From: Tubiluchus corallicola
Lineage: Eukaryota > Priapulida > Priapulimorpha > Priapulimorphida > Tubiluchidae
Assembly (NCBI GenBank): GCA_030141605.1
Contig: JAQGDQ010000440.1
Span: 123,550-187,549, forward strand
Reading direction: 5' to 3'
DNA length: 64,000 bases
Shown piece by piece: positions 53,986 through 62,607 of this stretch. The notes under the pieces are model-generated. The model ran no database searches, was not told the DNA's origin, and saw only the letters and a program-made list of their open reading frames with translations. A program made the translations under genes and the position numbers. Each line of letters opens with the position of its first letter. The stretch's first letter is position 1.

Positions 53986-54987
53986 ATGCCGGTAAAGATT
54001 CGTTTGGCTAGGCATGGGCGCAAAAAATACGCTTACTACCACATAGTGGTAGCAGATAGCCGGGCACCACGTGATGGGAGATATATTGAACGAATTGGAT
54101 CTTACAATCCAAACACGAATCCCGCCTCTGTTGAACTTGATTTTAATAAAGCCTTAAATTGGCTCAACAACGGAGCACAACCAACTGACACTTGTCGATC
54201 AATACTTTCAAGCAAAGGTGTCATGATGAAAAAGCATCTCTTAGGGGGTGTCAAAAAAGGAGTTTTTGATGAGGCTGAAGCAGAAAGGCGATTTACATCA
54301 TGGTTGCAAGATAAAGAAGCTAAAGCTCAGGCCAAGAAAGATCGCTTGATCGAATCTGCTGACAAAGAGACTAAAAAGCGACTAGAAGCAGAAGCAGCTA
54401 TAAATGAAGCCCGTGCAGCAAAAATTGCAAAGAAAAATGCAGCTATTGATGAAGCTGCTACTGAAAATGAGCAAAGTAAGGAAGCTGCCCCGGGAGAAGA
54501 AGTGGTAAGTGCTGCAATTGAAAAAAATGAGGCAGCTACACAAAAAAGCGAGCCCACAGCAGAAAAACCTGCAGCAGAAAAACCTGCAGCAGAAAAACCT
54601 GCAACAGAAAAACCTGCAACAGAAAAACCTGCAACAGCAGAGAAACCTGCAACAGAAAAACCTGCAACAGCAGAGAAACCTGCAGCAGAGAAACCTGCAG
54701 CAGCAGAAAAACCTGCAACAGAAAAATCTGTGACAAAAGAGCCCGCAGCAGAAGATAAGAAAAAAGAAGCAGCAAAAAAGAAGTCGGCAAAAAAGGAAGA
54801 TGCTGTAAAAGCAGAAGCCGCAAAAAAGGAAAAGCCTGTGAAAAAAGCCGCTACTGAGAGCGAAGGGGAAAAACAAAAGAATGTTGTAGCAGATAAAACA
54901 GTGAAGGAAGACAAGAAAAAAGATACAGAAAAGAAAGATGAATCTGCAACAGAAACTACTACCGGAGGCAAAAAAACTGAATCATAA
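53986..54987 (+). CDS. rpsP: 30S ribosomal protein S16 with very long repetitive C-terminal tail
   Basis: 333 residues, against about 80-90 for the core family. Residues 1-85 are a normal S16 ([36 protein letters not shown]). Residues 85-180 are helical, Lys/Ala/Glu-rich. Residues 185-245 are tandem EKPA[A/T] repeats, and the rest is histone H1-like Lys/Ala/Glu sequence. S16 with modest extensions is usual in this phylum; this one is unusually long. The tail probably extends from the small-subunit surface. It is followed by rimM, as in many bacteria. Confidence 0.93.
   Translation: MPVKIRLARHGRKKYAYYHIVVADSRAPRDGRYIERIGSYNPNTNPASVELDFNKALNWLNNGAQPTDTCRSILSSKGVMMKKHLLGGVKKGVFDEAEAERRFTSWLQDKEAKAQAKKDRLIESADKETKKRLEAEAAINEARAAKIAKKNAAIDEAATENEQSKEAAPGEEVVSAAIEKNEAATQKSEPTAEKPAAEKPAAEKPATEKPATEKPATAEKPATEKPATAEKPAAEKPAAAEKPATEKSVTKEPAAEDKKKEAAKKKSAKKEDAVKAEAAKKEKPVKKAATESEGEKQKNVVADKTVKEDKKKDTEKKDESATETTTGGKKTES
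54556..54725 (+). repeat. Tandem 12/15-bp repeats coding EKPA(A/T) in rpsP
   Basis: About a dozen units of GCAGAAAAACCT-type sequence with variants ACAGAAAAACCT and GCAGCAGAGAAACCT. The in-frame unit length permits copy-number change by slippage without frameshift. Confidence 0.9.
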
Positions 54988-55038
54988 AACTTCCCCGGGG
55001 AAAGAAGTTTCCAAACTGTAAAAATATCATGCATACAG

Positions 55039-55070
55039 AGGAGCGGTGGTGATTCCATCGCTCTTTTGCT
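55039..55070 (+). terminator. Terminator downstream of rpsP
   Basis: GAGCGGTGG pairs with CCATCGCTC around TGATT and is followed by TTTTGCTT. A second palindrome, AAACTTC-CCCGGGG-GAAGTTT type, lies just after the stop codon at 54987-55011. Confidence 0.65.
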
Positions 55071-55077
55071 TATAGAA

Positions 55078-55190
55078 CTCCACAAAGCGAAGTAGCTTTT
55101 GGGTTGGATTTGAAAAATCCAATAAAAACCACCCTTTACAAACACAAATAAGAGTTTGGACGAAAATATTAATAAAAAAATATGAGAACC
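55078..55190 (+). repeat. Repeat A copy 16 (right end lost)
   Basis: Left end CTCCACAAAGCGAAGTAGC, interior CGAAAATATTAATAAAAAAA, then no TTTGCAAAG terminus. It lies between the rpsP terminator and rimM, so the 225-bp gap is filled. Confidence 0.7.
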
Positions 55191-55211
55191 TCACTTCTTT
55201 TGTAAATTACG

Positions 55212-55754
55212 ATGACCGAAAAGGGGGAAATAGATAAAACCAAGTGTACTCGGATTGGCACACTTCTTAAAACTCACGGCAGCGATGGCAGACTGTTAAT
55301 GTCTTTTGAAGAAGGATACAGCTCTTTTCCGGAAAACACCAATTATCTCTTTATTGAAATTGATGGCGGACTTGTACCTTTTTTTATTGCAAAAAATGGA
55401 ATAAATACCTGCTCACACAAAAATGCCATTATAACCTTCGATACTATTGACACCCGTGAAAAAGCAAAAAAAATTACCGGTTCTCACATCTACCTGCTAT
55501 CAAAAAACATCATTAAAGACACTCCCCAACCCTCTTCGCTAAACTTTAAAGGATACACTGTTGTCGATACAAACCATGGCAATATAGGGAGCATACATCA
55601 TGTCAACAACTACTCAGGAAACAAAGTTGCCTATATTATAAATAATGAGTCGGAAATTATGATACCATTGTCCGATGACATTATTAAAAGAGTATGTCAT
55701 GAAAAAAAAGAGCTTTACCTTGAATGCCCTAAAGGATTGCCCGGCTTACCATAA
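55212..55754 (+). CDS. rimM: Ribosome maturation factor RimM
   Basis: 180 residues. The N-terminal beta-barrel begins TRIGTLLKTHGSDGRLLMSF, and the C-terminal PRC-barrel reads FKGYTVVDTNHGNIGSIHHV..IMIPL. RimM binds S19 and assists 30S head maturation. Divergent from textbook RimM in the first domain, but its place after rpsP supports the call. Confidence 0.87.
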   Translation: MTEKGEIDKTKCTRIGTLLKTHGSDGRLLMSFEEGYSSFPENTNYLFIEIDGGLVPFFIAKNGINTCSHKNAIITFDTIDTREKAKKITGSHIYLLSKNIIKDTPQPSSLNFKGYTVVDTNHGNIGSIHHVNNYSGNKVAYIINNESEIMIPLSDDIIKRVCHEKKELYLECPKGLPGLP

Positions 55755-55866
55755 ACCTGCCTGTCGTGCAGCTTTGTAAAACTTAAATCGTCTATACATT
55801 ACAACAGGCTACTTAATTTGAGCAGCAAAACACGACATCATTAACTTTAAAACAAAACAAAACAAA

Positions 55867-56586
55867 ATGAAAGCAAAATTTATCACCACCATCGCCATTC
55901 TCGTTTTTACTGTTATACAAGCCCCCACTGCCCATGCCCAGGAGACTGAAAAACGCGACTTAATTAATTTCACAAAAATATCATTAGGATTAAAGGCTAA
56001 TGTATATCTGACTCAGGGAGATGTGCAGTCTTTAGAAATAAAAGCCAATGAGTCAACCCTGAAAAGAATTACTACCGATATAAAAAAAGACAGGCTATCA
56101 ATCGGATACCATAAATCTACCTCATGGTTCAAAAAATGGAATCACGGAAATATAGATATATTTATTACAGTACCACAAGTTAGCGAATTAAGAATTTCCG
56201 GATCAGGCGCAATTATAAGTACAGGTAAAATAGAATCAAAAAACCTTAACTTATTAGTAAGTGGTAGCGGAAACATAGCGCTTAACTCACTACTATCTGA
56301 AAATGTATCTACCTCTCTGTCCGGATCAGGCAACATACTGCTTGTCGGAGAAGAGACCGCCAAAACTATCAGCTCTAAAACCTCTGGATCCGGTAAAGTC
56401 AATATCGAGAAATTTCCGGCAGAAAGTGTCACAGTAAACATATCCGGCTCAGGGAACTTTAAAGTACACGCTACAAAAAAGCTCAATGTTCGTATTTCCG
56501 GCTCAGGAGGAGTAATTTACACTGGAGAACCACATATTGATATGAGCGTCTCTGGTAGTGGTAAAGTCAAGAAGAAGCAGACCTGA
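55867..56586 (+). CDS. Secreted head-GIN (DUF2807) beta-repeat protein
   Basis: 239 residues. Signal peptide MKAKFITTIAILVFTVIQAP..AHAQ. From residue 105 onward seven SGSG turns (ISGSGAI, VSGSGNI, LSGSGNI, TSGSGKV, ISGSGNF, ISGSGGV, VSGSGKV) recur about every 20 residues. This is the putative autotransporter adhesin head-GIN/DUF2807 beta-helix. Envelope protein of unknown role. Followed by a 46-bp palindrome that can act as terminator. Confidence 0.87.
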   Translation: MKAKFITTIAILVFTVIQAPTAHAQETEKRDLINFTKISLGLKANVYLTQGDVQSLEIKANESTLKRITTDIKKDRLSIGYHKSTSWFKKWNHGNIDIFITVPQVSELRISGSGAIISTGKIESKNLNLLVSGSGNIALNSLLSENVSTSLSGSGNILLVGEETAKTISSKTSGSGKVNIEKFPAESVTVNISGSGNFKVHATKKLNVRISGSGGVIYTGEPHIDMSVSGSGKVKKKQT

Positions 56587-56612
56587 TCTTTTAGTCCTTT
56601 TTTATCAAAATA

Positions 56613-56733
56613 AAGACTTTGTACAAGTAACAAACACACATACGAATCTGGCTGAAAATTTTCAGCCAGATTCGTATGTGTAAGAATATTAACAAAGCTA
56701 TTAATAATAAAGATGGATTTTACAAAGACCCCG
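56613..56733 (+). repeat. Repeat A copy 17, interrupted by a palindrome
   Basis: Left end GACTTTGTACAAGTAACAAA and right part AAGCTATTAATAATAAAGAT then GATTTTACAAAGACC are recognisable repeat A ends. The usual interior between them is replaced by the 46-bp palindrome at 56636-56681. It lies downstream of the head-GIN gene. Confidence 0.65.
56636..56681. repeat. Perfect 46-bp palindrome
   Basis: ACACATACGAATCTGGCTG followed by AAAATTTT and the exact complement CAGCCAGATTCGTATGTGT; every base is symmetric about 56658/56659. As RNA it could form a hairpin of about 21 bp, so it can end transcription from either side. Confidence 0.95.
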
Positions 56734-56995
56734 AACCGTATTTAAAGCACTTAGCGTTCTACTATGTTTTAAATTTACATGTTTAAAGTGCATGCATAAC
56801 CGACACCACTGATTAGCTGGGAATATTAAATAGTTATGCTATCACTATGCACAAAAGATAAAATGACAACTATGAAATTAAAACTTATAGCTCTTACTTT
56901 AATTAGTAATATCAACACAAGCAATATTTGCTCAAAATGAATTAAAAGTCATAAAAGCAAACTCCACACAAGTTGACATTAAAGATGATAATAAC

Positions 56996-58003
56996 TTGAT
57001 AAAAAATGCGTGGCTAATTGCTCCAGAAGCAAACCCAGACATTTACCTAACATCAGCAAAAAAGGTGACTTTCTATACAGACATTGACTCAATTTCTTTT
57101 GACATAAAACAGAACCAACATTATGATTTTGTAATATTACTTAACGGGAAAGACTCCGCAAGGACACGAATTGTATGGGAATCATCAAAATTGGATATTC
57201 TAAAACAAGGTCAAGAATATAATTACTCGGATAATCGCTATATCCCAAAATTTACTTATCAGTCGCAAGATAATCCTAATCTTATCGCAACGAGAGAAGA
57301 TTTAAAATTAGACTCCATCGCTGGAAACGGAAGTGAGCTTTTACAGATTTTCAATCTAATGCACTGGGTTCATAACATTATAAAACATGATGGGGGTAGT
57401 GAAAATCCAAACAATAAAAATGCTATTGATATAGTAAAAATATGCAAGGCTGAAAACCAGGGAGTAAATTGTAGAATGATGGCAATAATACTTAATGAGT
57501 GTTATTTATCAATGGGGATTAAATCCAGATATATAACTTGTATGCCGAGAGAAACTAACTTTAGCGACTGCCATGTCATAAATATGGTTTACAGTACAGA
57601 ATTGAACAAATGGATTTGGATTGACCCAACATTTGGTGCTTACATTATGGACGATAAAGGAAATCTACTTGGAATTCAAGAAGTCCGGGAAAGACTTATC
57701 AAGGGTCAGCCACTAATTCTTAATGCAGATGCTAATTGGAATAGAATAAACTTGCAGAGCAAAGAGCACTATTTAGAATATTATATGGCAAAAAATCTTT
57801 ACAGGTTGGAAACGCCATTGATAAGTGAATACAATACTGAAACATGGGAGAACGGGAAAGAGGTTATTTATGTTGAACTTTTGCCATTGGACGGTATTGA
57901 GCAAGCGCCACAGAGAAAAGTGCAAAAAAGTACTAAAACAGGAGTGGAGTTTGTATATTATAAAACAAACAATCCGAGCTTATTTTGGGCAAAACCTGAA
58001 TAA
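56996..58003 (+). CDS. Transglutaminase-like secreted protein with frameshifted signal peptide
   Basis: 335 residues from a TTG at 56996, an artificial start. The real 5' end is probably the ATG at 56872 (MKLKLIALTL), but one frameshift near 56902 separates it from the continuing frame LVISTQAIFAQNELKV, which reads into the gene. The transglutaminase triad is Cys in GVNCRMMA, His in DCHVINMVY and Asp in WIDPTFGAY. If the frameshift is real, export is lost and the gene is a recent pseudogene. Function within the family is unknown. Confidence 0.7.
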   Translation: MIKNAWLIAPEANPDIYLTSAKKVTFYTDIDSISFDIKQNQHYDFVILLNGKDSARTRIVWESSKLDILKQGQEYNYSDNRYIPKFTYQSQDNPNLIATREDLKLDSIAGNGSELLQIFNLMHWVHNIIKHDGGSENPNNKNAIDIVKICKAENQGVNCRMMAIILNECYLSMGIKSRYITCMPRETNFSDCHVINMVYSTELNKWIWIDPTFGAYIMDDKGNLLGIQEVRERLIKGQPLILNADANWNRINLQSKEHYLEYYMAKNLYRLETPLISEYNTETWENGKEVIYVELLPLDGIEQAPQRKVQKSTKTGVEFVYYKTNNPSLFWAKPE

Positions 58004-58094
58004 AAAGCAAGAACGGCACAGCAAAAGCTATATTTAATGCGATAAGCAAAACATATGAGGAAGATTTCACAAAATTGTGGCCCAGGTGAGAATC

Positions 58095-58925
58095 TTAATC
58101 AAAATGCCTCCTCACAGCATGTGTAAACCCATTATTGGAGTACGTACTACTTGCTTTATACTTACTTTTTAGCTCCACCGGGGCATTACCTACTACATAG
58201 GAGTATTGTGTATACTCCAGCATCTCCAAGTCATTAAAATCGTTGCCTATGCTAAGTGTACAGGCCCTATCAACTTTAGTAAGACCACATATCTCTCCTA
58301 TACCTTTAGCTTTTGACACATCCTGAGGAAATATCTCCAGCCATATATAGCACGAATTGACAGGAGAGGTTGCTCGAATAACAGAAACATTGTGAAAGCA
58401 CGCTGTTATTTTTTCCTTTAAAGCATTAAACTTTTCAGTATTATTGGGTATAACAACCATAAACTGAGAAGCCTGCACCTCACACCCGGGTATAAGTTTT
58501 TCAACCTTTGCGATGCCCTTATAGTGCTCAACGTACTTATCAAATTCGGCACACCTGTAACTACCCCACCAAGCAAAATTATGATCGCCTGGAATATGTT
58601 TCGCCACTTTAAAATTTTGCTTTTCCGCAACTAAGAAACTAGTCAATTCTCTGGCAGTCTCAGAAGGAATAGAAACATTTCTTATTATTTTTCCCGTCTT
58701 CCAATCCACTATCCCGGCACCGGACAAAAAGATTACATACTCAAATAGGACATCTTTATTAAGAACCTGTTTTACTTTAAAGAGGCTTCTACCTGTAGCT
58801 GCAACCCGGTAAACTCCAGCCTCTCCTAGCCTGAGCAACGTCTCGGTATCTGCCATACTTATAGTGTGGTTTTTCTGGAGCAGTGTCCCATCCAGATCCG
58901 TTACAACCATCCTTACATCACTCAT
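58095..58925 (-). CDS. Cof-type HAD-superfamily phosphatase
   Basis: 276 residues. Motif I is VVTDLDGTLL with nucleophile Asp near residue 9, the Thr/Ser motif is in AATGRS, and motif IV is LSIGNDFNDLEML. The cap of about 100 residues is the Cof/type IIB form. Such enzymes dephosphorylate sugar phosphates or pyridoxal phosphate; substrate unknown. Convergent with the transglutaminase-like gene. Confidence 0.9.
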   Translation of the reverse strand: MSDVRMVVTDLDGTLLQKNHTISMADTETLLRLGEAGVYRVAATGRSLFKVKQVLNKDVLFEYVIFLSGAGIVDWKTGKIIRNVSIPSETARELTSFLVAEKQNFKVAKHIPGDHNFAWWGSYRCAEFDKYVEHYKGIAKVEKLIPGCEVQASQFMVVIPNNTEKFNALKEKITACFHNVSVIRATSPVNSCYIWLEIFPQDVSKAKGIGEICGLTKVDRACTLSIGNDFNDLEMLEYTQYSYVVGNAPVELKSKYKASSTYSNNGFTHAVRRHFD

Positions 58926-59122
58926 CCTATATCTATTTTGTCCGAATATATATATCCTTATTAAAAGTAAGCCTTTCTTAACCCTAAAATAATATTATGA
59001 GGGCTAAATATATAGTAAAGATATTAATTTAGCATGGGCAAAAAGGAGTAAACTGCATACACTAAAGAAACGATGTCAATATCTTGCCAAAAGAAAAAAA
59101 TATGTTCTTCAAAGTATATAGT

Positions 59123-59130
59123 TAAATTTG
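59123..59130 (+). promoter_or_regulatory. Bacteroidota -7 box (TAAATTTG) for the ECF/FecR operon
   Basis: TAAATTTG lies 56 bp before the ECF sigma start in an otherwise featureless 260-bp divergent gap. Confidence 0.45.
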
Positions 59131-59185
59131 CGACTTAAACATATTACAACGCTTTTAAATAATTCTTTTAATAAAAGTTAATATA

Positions 59186-59731
59186 TTGCATGCAATGACT
59201 TTTGAACCAGAAGATTATTTAACAATACAGGTTGGTAAAGGTGTAGTGGGGGCGTTTGAAATACTTTATAAAAAGTATTACAGGTTGGCTTATAACTATA
59301 CCCGGCAACTTATTGACGATCCGTCAATATGCCAGGATATAGTTCAGGATATATTTGCTTATGTATGGGAGTCAAAGAGTACGCTTCAAATTAATAAATC
59401 ATTTAAATCTTACTTATTATCCGCTTGCCACAACACCTGTTTAAACTATATTAAAAAGCAGGGCATCAGGCAAAGACACATTATCCAGGTTCTCGGAGAA
59501 ACAAATAACTACCACGATGGGTACGACCCTATTTTTGAAGATGAGCTAAGGACTGCCATAGATAAAACATTGGATGAACTACCTGCCCAGTGTCGTGAAA
59601 TTTTTATGCTTAGTAGAGTAAAGGGGCTTAAACATAAAGAAATCGGAAAAATACTCAACATATCACCAAAAACTGTTGAAACACAGATATACAGAGCCTT
59701 AAAGGCTCTAAAAAAGCAACTCCCTTTATAA
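59186..59731 (+). CDS. ECF sigma-70 factor (FecI-like, Bacteroidota family)
   Basis: 181 residues. Region 2 (about 25-95) has ICQDIVQDIFAYVWESKSTL and FKSYLLSACHNTCLNYIKK. Region 4 (about 120-175) has ELPAQCREIFMLSRVKGLKHKEIGK and ISPKTVETQIYRALKAL. First in a sigma, FecR, SusC-type receptor order, which implies signalling across the envelope by a glycan or siderophore receptor. Confidence 0.93.
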   Translation: MHAMTFEPEDYLTIQVGKGVVGAFEILYKKYYRLAYNYTRQLIDDPSICQDIVQDIFAYVWESKSTLQINKSFKSYLLSACHNTCLNYIKKQGIRQRHIIQVLGETNNYHDGYDPIFEDELRTAIDKTLDELPAQCREIFMLSRVKGLKHKEIGKILNISPKTVETQIYRALKALKKQLPL

Positions 59732-59814
59732 TAATTTAATATTTTTTTACATTTTTTTATTTTTTTGTAAGTGATTACAGCGAGAAAGTTGTCTACAAAT
59801 TATAAAAAGCTATT

Positions 59815-60897
59815 GTGGAATCACGAGCATATATAAATCGACTCACTATACGCCTCCTTGATGGAGATAATCTCAGTAATGTTGAGCAGGCGGATTTGAT
59901 GAACTGGCTGAAAGAACACCATAAAGACCAAAAACTATTAGCCGATTTATCAAACATATGGACAAACCTGGACTCAGACAGAGAGCTATCGGGTAAAATC
60001 ATTGACTCTCAGTGGCAAAAGCTGCACAACTCTGTTATATCTAAACCTGCAGACAAGCTCCAGGTTACGAAAAAACCACTCTGGAGGATAGTTGGAAGGT
60101 ATGCTGCTATATTCATTTTAGGCCTATTGGCAGCTTTCGGAGCCAACATGGGATATCAGAACTACATCGCTGACCCCTTCTCTTCACAAGTAGTGATACA
60201 AGTGCCTTACGGGTCCAAGTCTCATGTTTCCCTGACAGACGGAAGTAAAGTAATACTAAACTCAGGCAGCGAGCTTAAATACTCTCCTCAGTTTGGGAAA
60301 AAGAACAGAGAAGTAAGTATTGAAGGCGAAGCCTGCTTTAAAGTCTCTACAGATTATGACAAACCATTTGTTGTAAAAACATCCGGCCTCATTATCAGGG
60401 CCTATGGTACCGAATTTAATGTAAGGTCATATGGTGAAGACAATGAGATTGAGGCCACACTGTTAGAGGGATGCATTGGTGTACAGATGAGTTGCCCAAA
60501 AATACAGAAAAGACAAAATGAGTTTTTCTTGCAACCAAACGAGCAGGTGATTTTTAATAAAACTGCAGCCAAATCAGGGAATACCTGCATCACTATTAAA
60601 AGAAATATCGATTCTGATCTGCGCGCAGCCTGGATAAACAACAGTATTCATGTAAAAAACGAACCACTTTCCAGCTTAGCTATCAAGCTGGAAAGGACAT
60701 ACAATGTTAACATTCATATTGAAGATGACGAGCTTCGAACCATAAAGTTTTCAGGCATCTTCGAAAATGAAACTATCGAACAAATTATGCTGGCCATAAA
60801 ACTTTCCTCTTCAATTAATTTTAAAATTAAAAATCGTGAAATATGGCTATTCAAGGAATGCAATGTCCCCGCCGTGTCAAATGAATATAACATTTAA
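59815..60897 (+). CDS. FecR-type anti-sigma factor
   Basis: 360 residues from a GTG start (MESRAYINRL). Cytoplasmic N-terminus about 1-85, one membrane helix (YAAIFILGLLAAFGANMGY, about 97-116), then the periplasmic FecR domain with VPYGSKSHVSLTDGSKVIL and FVVKTSGLIIRAYGTEFNVR. The C-terminal domain reads PLSSLAIKLERTYNVNIHI. It relays a signal from the receptor to the sigma factor. Lies 83 bp after the sigma gene. Confidence 0.94.
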   Translation: MESRAYINRLTIRLLDGDNLSNVEQADLMNWLKEHHKDQKLLADLSNIWTNLDSDRELSGKIIDSQWQKLHNSVISKPADKLQVTKKPLWRIVGRYAAIFILGLLAAFGANMGYQNYIADPFSSQVVIQVPYGSKSHVSLTDGSKVILNSGSELKYSPQFGKKNREVSIEGEACFKVSTDYDKPFVVKTSGLIIRAYGTEFNVRSYGEDNEIEATLLEGCIGVQMSCPKIQKRQNEFFLQPNEQVIFNKTAAKSGNTCITIKRNIDSDLRAAWINNSIHVKNEPLSSLAIKLERTYNVNIHIEDDELRTIKFSGIFENETIEQIMLAIKLSSSINFKIKNREIWLFKECNVPAVSNEYNI

Positions 60898-62197
60898 CCA
60901 ACCTTCTATGATAAAAATAAATCCTGCTGGTTTAGCTTCATGTAAAAAAATAACCAAGCGGGTAAGACCGTATAGCTATACCTTACTAATTCTCCTGAGC
61001 TACTTCCAATTAATTGGACAAGAGAAAACAGCACAAGAAAAAGAGAGCCTTATAACCATTAATGACCTATTTAACGACATTCACGAAAAAATGGGATACC
61101 GCTTTTTTTATAGTGAGGAAATAGTAGATTTGGAAAATCTGATTGCCCTGGACATAGAAGGCAAAGAAGTGCAGACTATTATTCAGGAACTAAAGCAAAA
61201 AACAAACCTTGATTTCAAAATCCTGGAAAACAAGTTAATTATTGTAGTGTCATCAGAGAAAGAACAGCAAAAAAATGTAGTAACGGGAAAAGTTTATTCC
61301 TCCACCGATAAGTTGGGAATAGCTGGCGTAAACGTGTTTGTCAAAGGAACAACAACCGGTACAATTACAGATGCTAACGGAGAGTATGCTCTGGAAGTGG
61401 ATGACAGATATATCATAATGGTATTTTCATTCATAGGATTTGAAACCCGTGAAATAGCACTAAACGGACAATCTCAACTGGATATTGAGTTGAATGAAAA
61501 CATGGAAGGCCTGGCAGAAGTGATGGTTACCGCGCTGAATATATCCAGGGATAAGAACTCTCTTGGCTATTCGGTAACCCAGCTTGACGGTGACGACATA
61601 AACAGGACAAAAGAGAACAATGTGATTAGCAGCATGACTGGTAAGGTAGCTGGATTGCAGATTACAAAAGCCCCTACAGGCGTAGATGGCTCCACGCGTG
61701 TGGTATTACGTGGAATAAACTCGCTCACAGGCAATAACCGCCCACTGGTAGTTGTAGATGGTATCCCCATAAATGCTGGATATGGCGGAGCAGGCCAATG
61801 GGGTGGGAAAGATATGGGGGATGCACTATCTGACCTAAATGCTGAAGATATTGAAAGCTACAGCATATTAAAAGGAGCAGGTGCTGCAGCCGCATATGGG
61901 TCCAGAGGTGCAAATGGTGTGATCTTAATCACAACCAAAAAAGGTGCTAAAAGCGATAGGATAGGAATATCAGTAAGCTCCTCCTATCAAGTAGAAACGC
62001 CAATGGTATACCCTGATTTTCAAAATGAATACGGGCATGGCGCATTTGGGCAATACCCTACCAAAATGAACCCTAACGATATATCAGATACACCCATCCC
62101 GTGGAGCTGGAGCTGGGGACCACGTATGGACGGGAAAGACAGGCTTGACTTTGTAGGCAATGTAAATCTTCAGCTTAATTCGGACAAATTGGTTTAA
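60881..62197 (+). pseudogene. SusC/RagA-type TonB-dependent receptor, truncated by IS insertion
   Basis: About 439 residues survive of a family that usually runs to 1000 or more. The start is uncertain (60881 or 60908), overlapping or just after fecR. Domains: signal segment (YTLLILLSYFQLIG), STN domain (SLITINDLFNDIHEKMGYRF), carboxypeptidase-like beta sandwich (GKVYSSTDKLGIAGVNVFVKG) and plug (SSMTGKVAGLQITKAPTG..GANGVILITTKKG). The barrel is missing: after LDFVGNV the frame runs into the IS terminal repeat and stops. The STN domain fits regulation through the adjacent FecR. Confidence 0.88.
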
Positions 62198-62245
62198 AAA
62201 TTAAGAGAGACATTTCTTAAATTATAACCAATAAAAACGAGTAAG

Positions 62246-62596
62246 ATGAAGGCAAAAAAACAGACTACCGAACAAAAGGTAAAAGAGATTAAGAGACACC
62301 CGAGGAAGAAGTAATCAGCTGAAGAAAAAATCAGGATTGTACTAGAGGGCATGCGTGGCGAATATAGCATTGCCGAGTTATGCCGAAAAGAAGGCATCAA
62401 CGCGAACCTTTATTATAAGTGGAGTAAAGATTTTATGGAAGCTGGCAAAAAACGCCTTGCAGGTGACATTAAACGGGAAGCTACATCGGGCGAAGTAAAC
62501 GGTTTAAAGAACGAGAACCACGACCTAAAGCAGCTTGTAGCAGAGCTGAGTTTGGAAGTACGCATGCTTAAAAAAAGCTTAACTGGAACCGAGTAA
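62246..62596 (+). pseudogene. IS3-family orfA with in-frame nonsense codon
   Basis: The frame from ATG 62246 reads MKAKKQTTEQKVKEIKRHPR, then meets TAA at 62312. After it comes SAEEKIRIVLEGMRGEYSI..CRKEG, the helix-turn-helix, and a leucine-zipper-like end (LKQLVAELSLEVRMLKKSL). Starting at the later ATG (62351) would delete part of the helix-turn-helix. A run of seven A then G (62570-62577) near the end suits the -1 frameshift used to make OrfAB in IS3 elements. Confidence 0.8.
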
Positions 62597-62607
62597 CTTA
62601 TAAATAT

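Noticed and set aside
54556-54725. CRISPR-like regular repeat pattern
   Set aside because: The units are contiguous, coding and without spacers; no cas gene lies in the window.
54327-55145. Long open frames antisense to rpsP with Ala/Phe/Ser-rich repeats
   Set aside because: They mirror the in-frame EKPA repeat DNA of the S16 tail; the sense frame has a conserved ribosomal domain, a promoter and a terminator.
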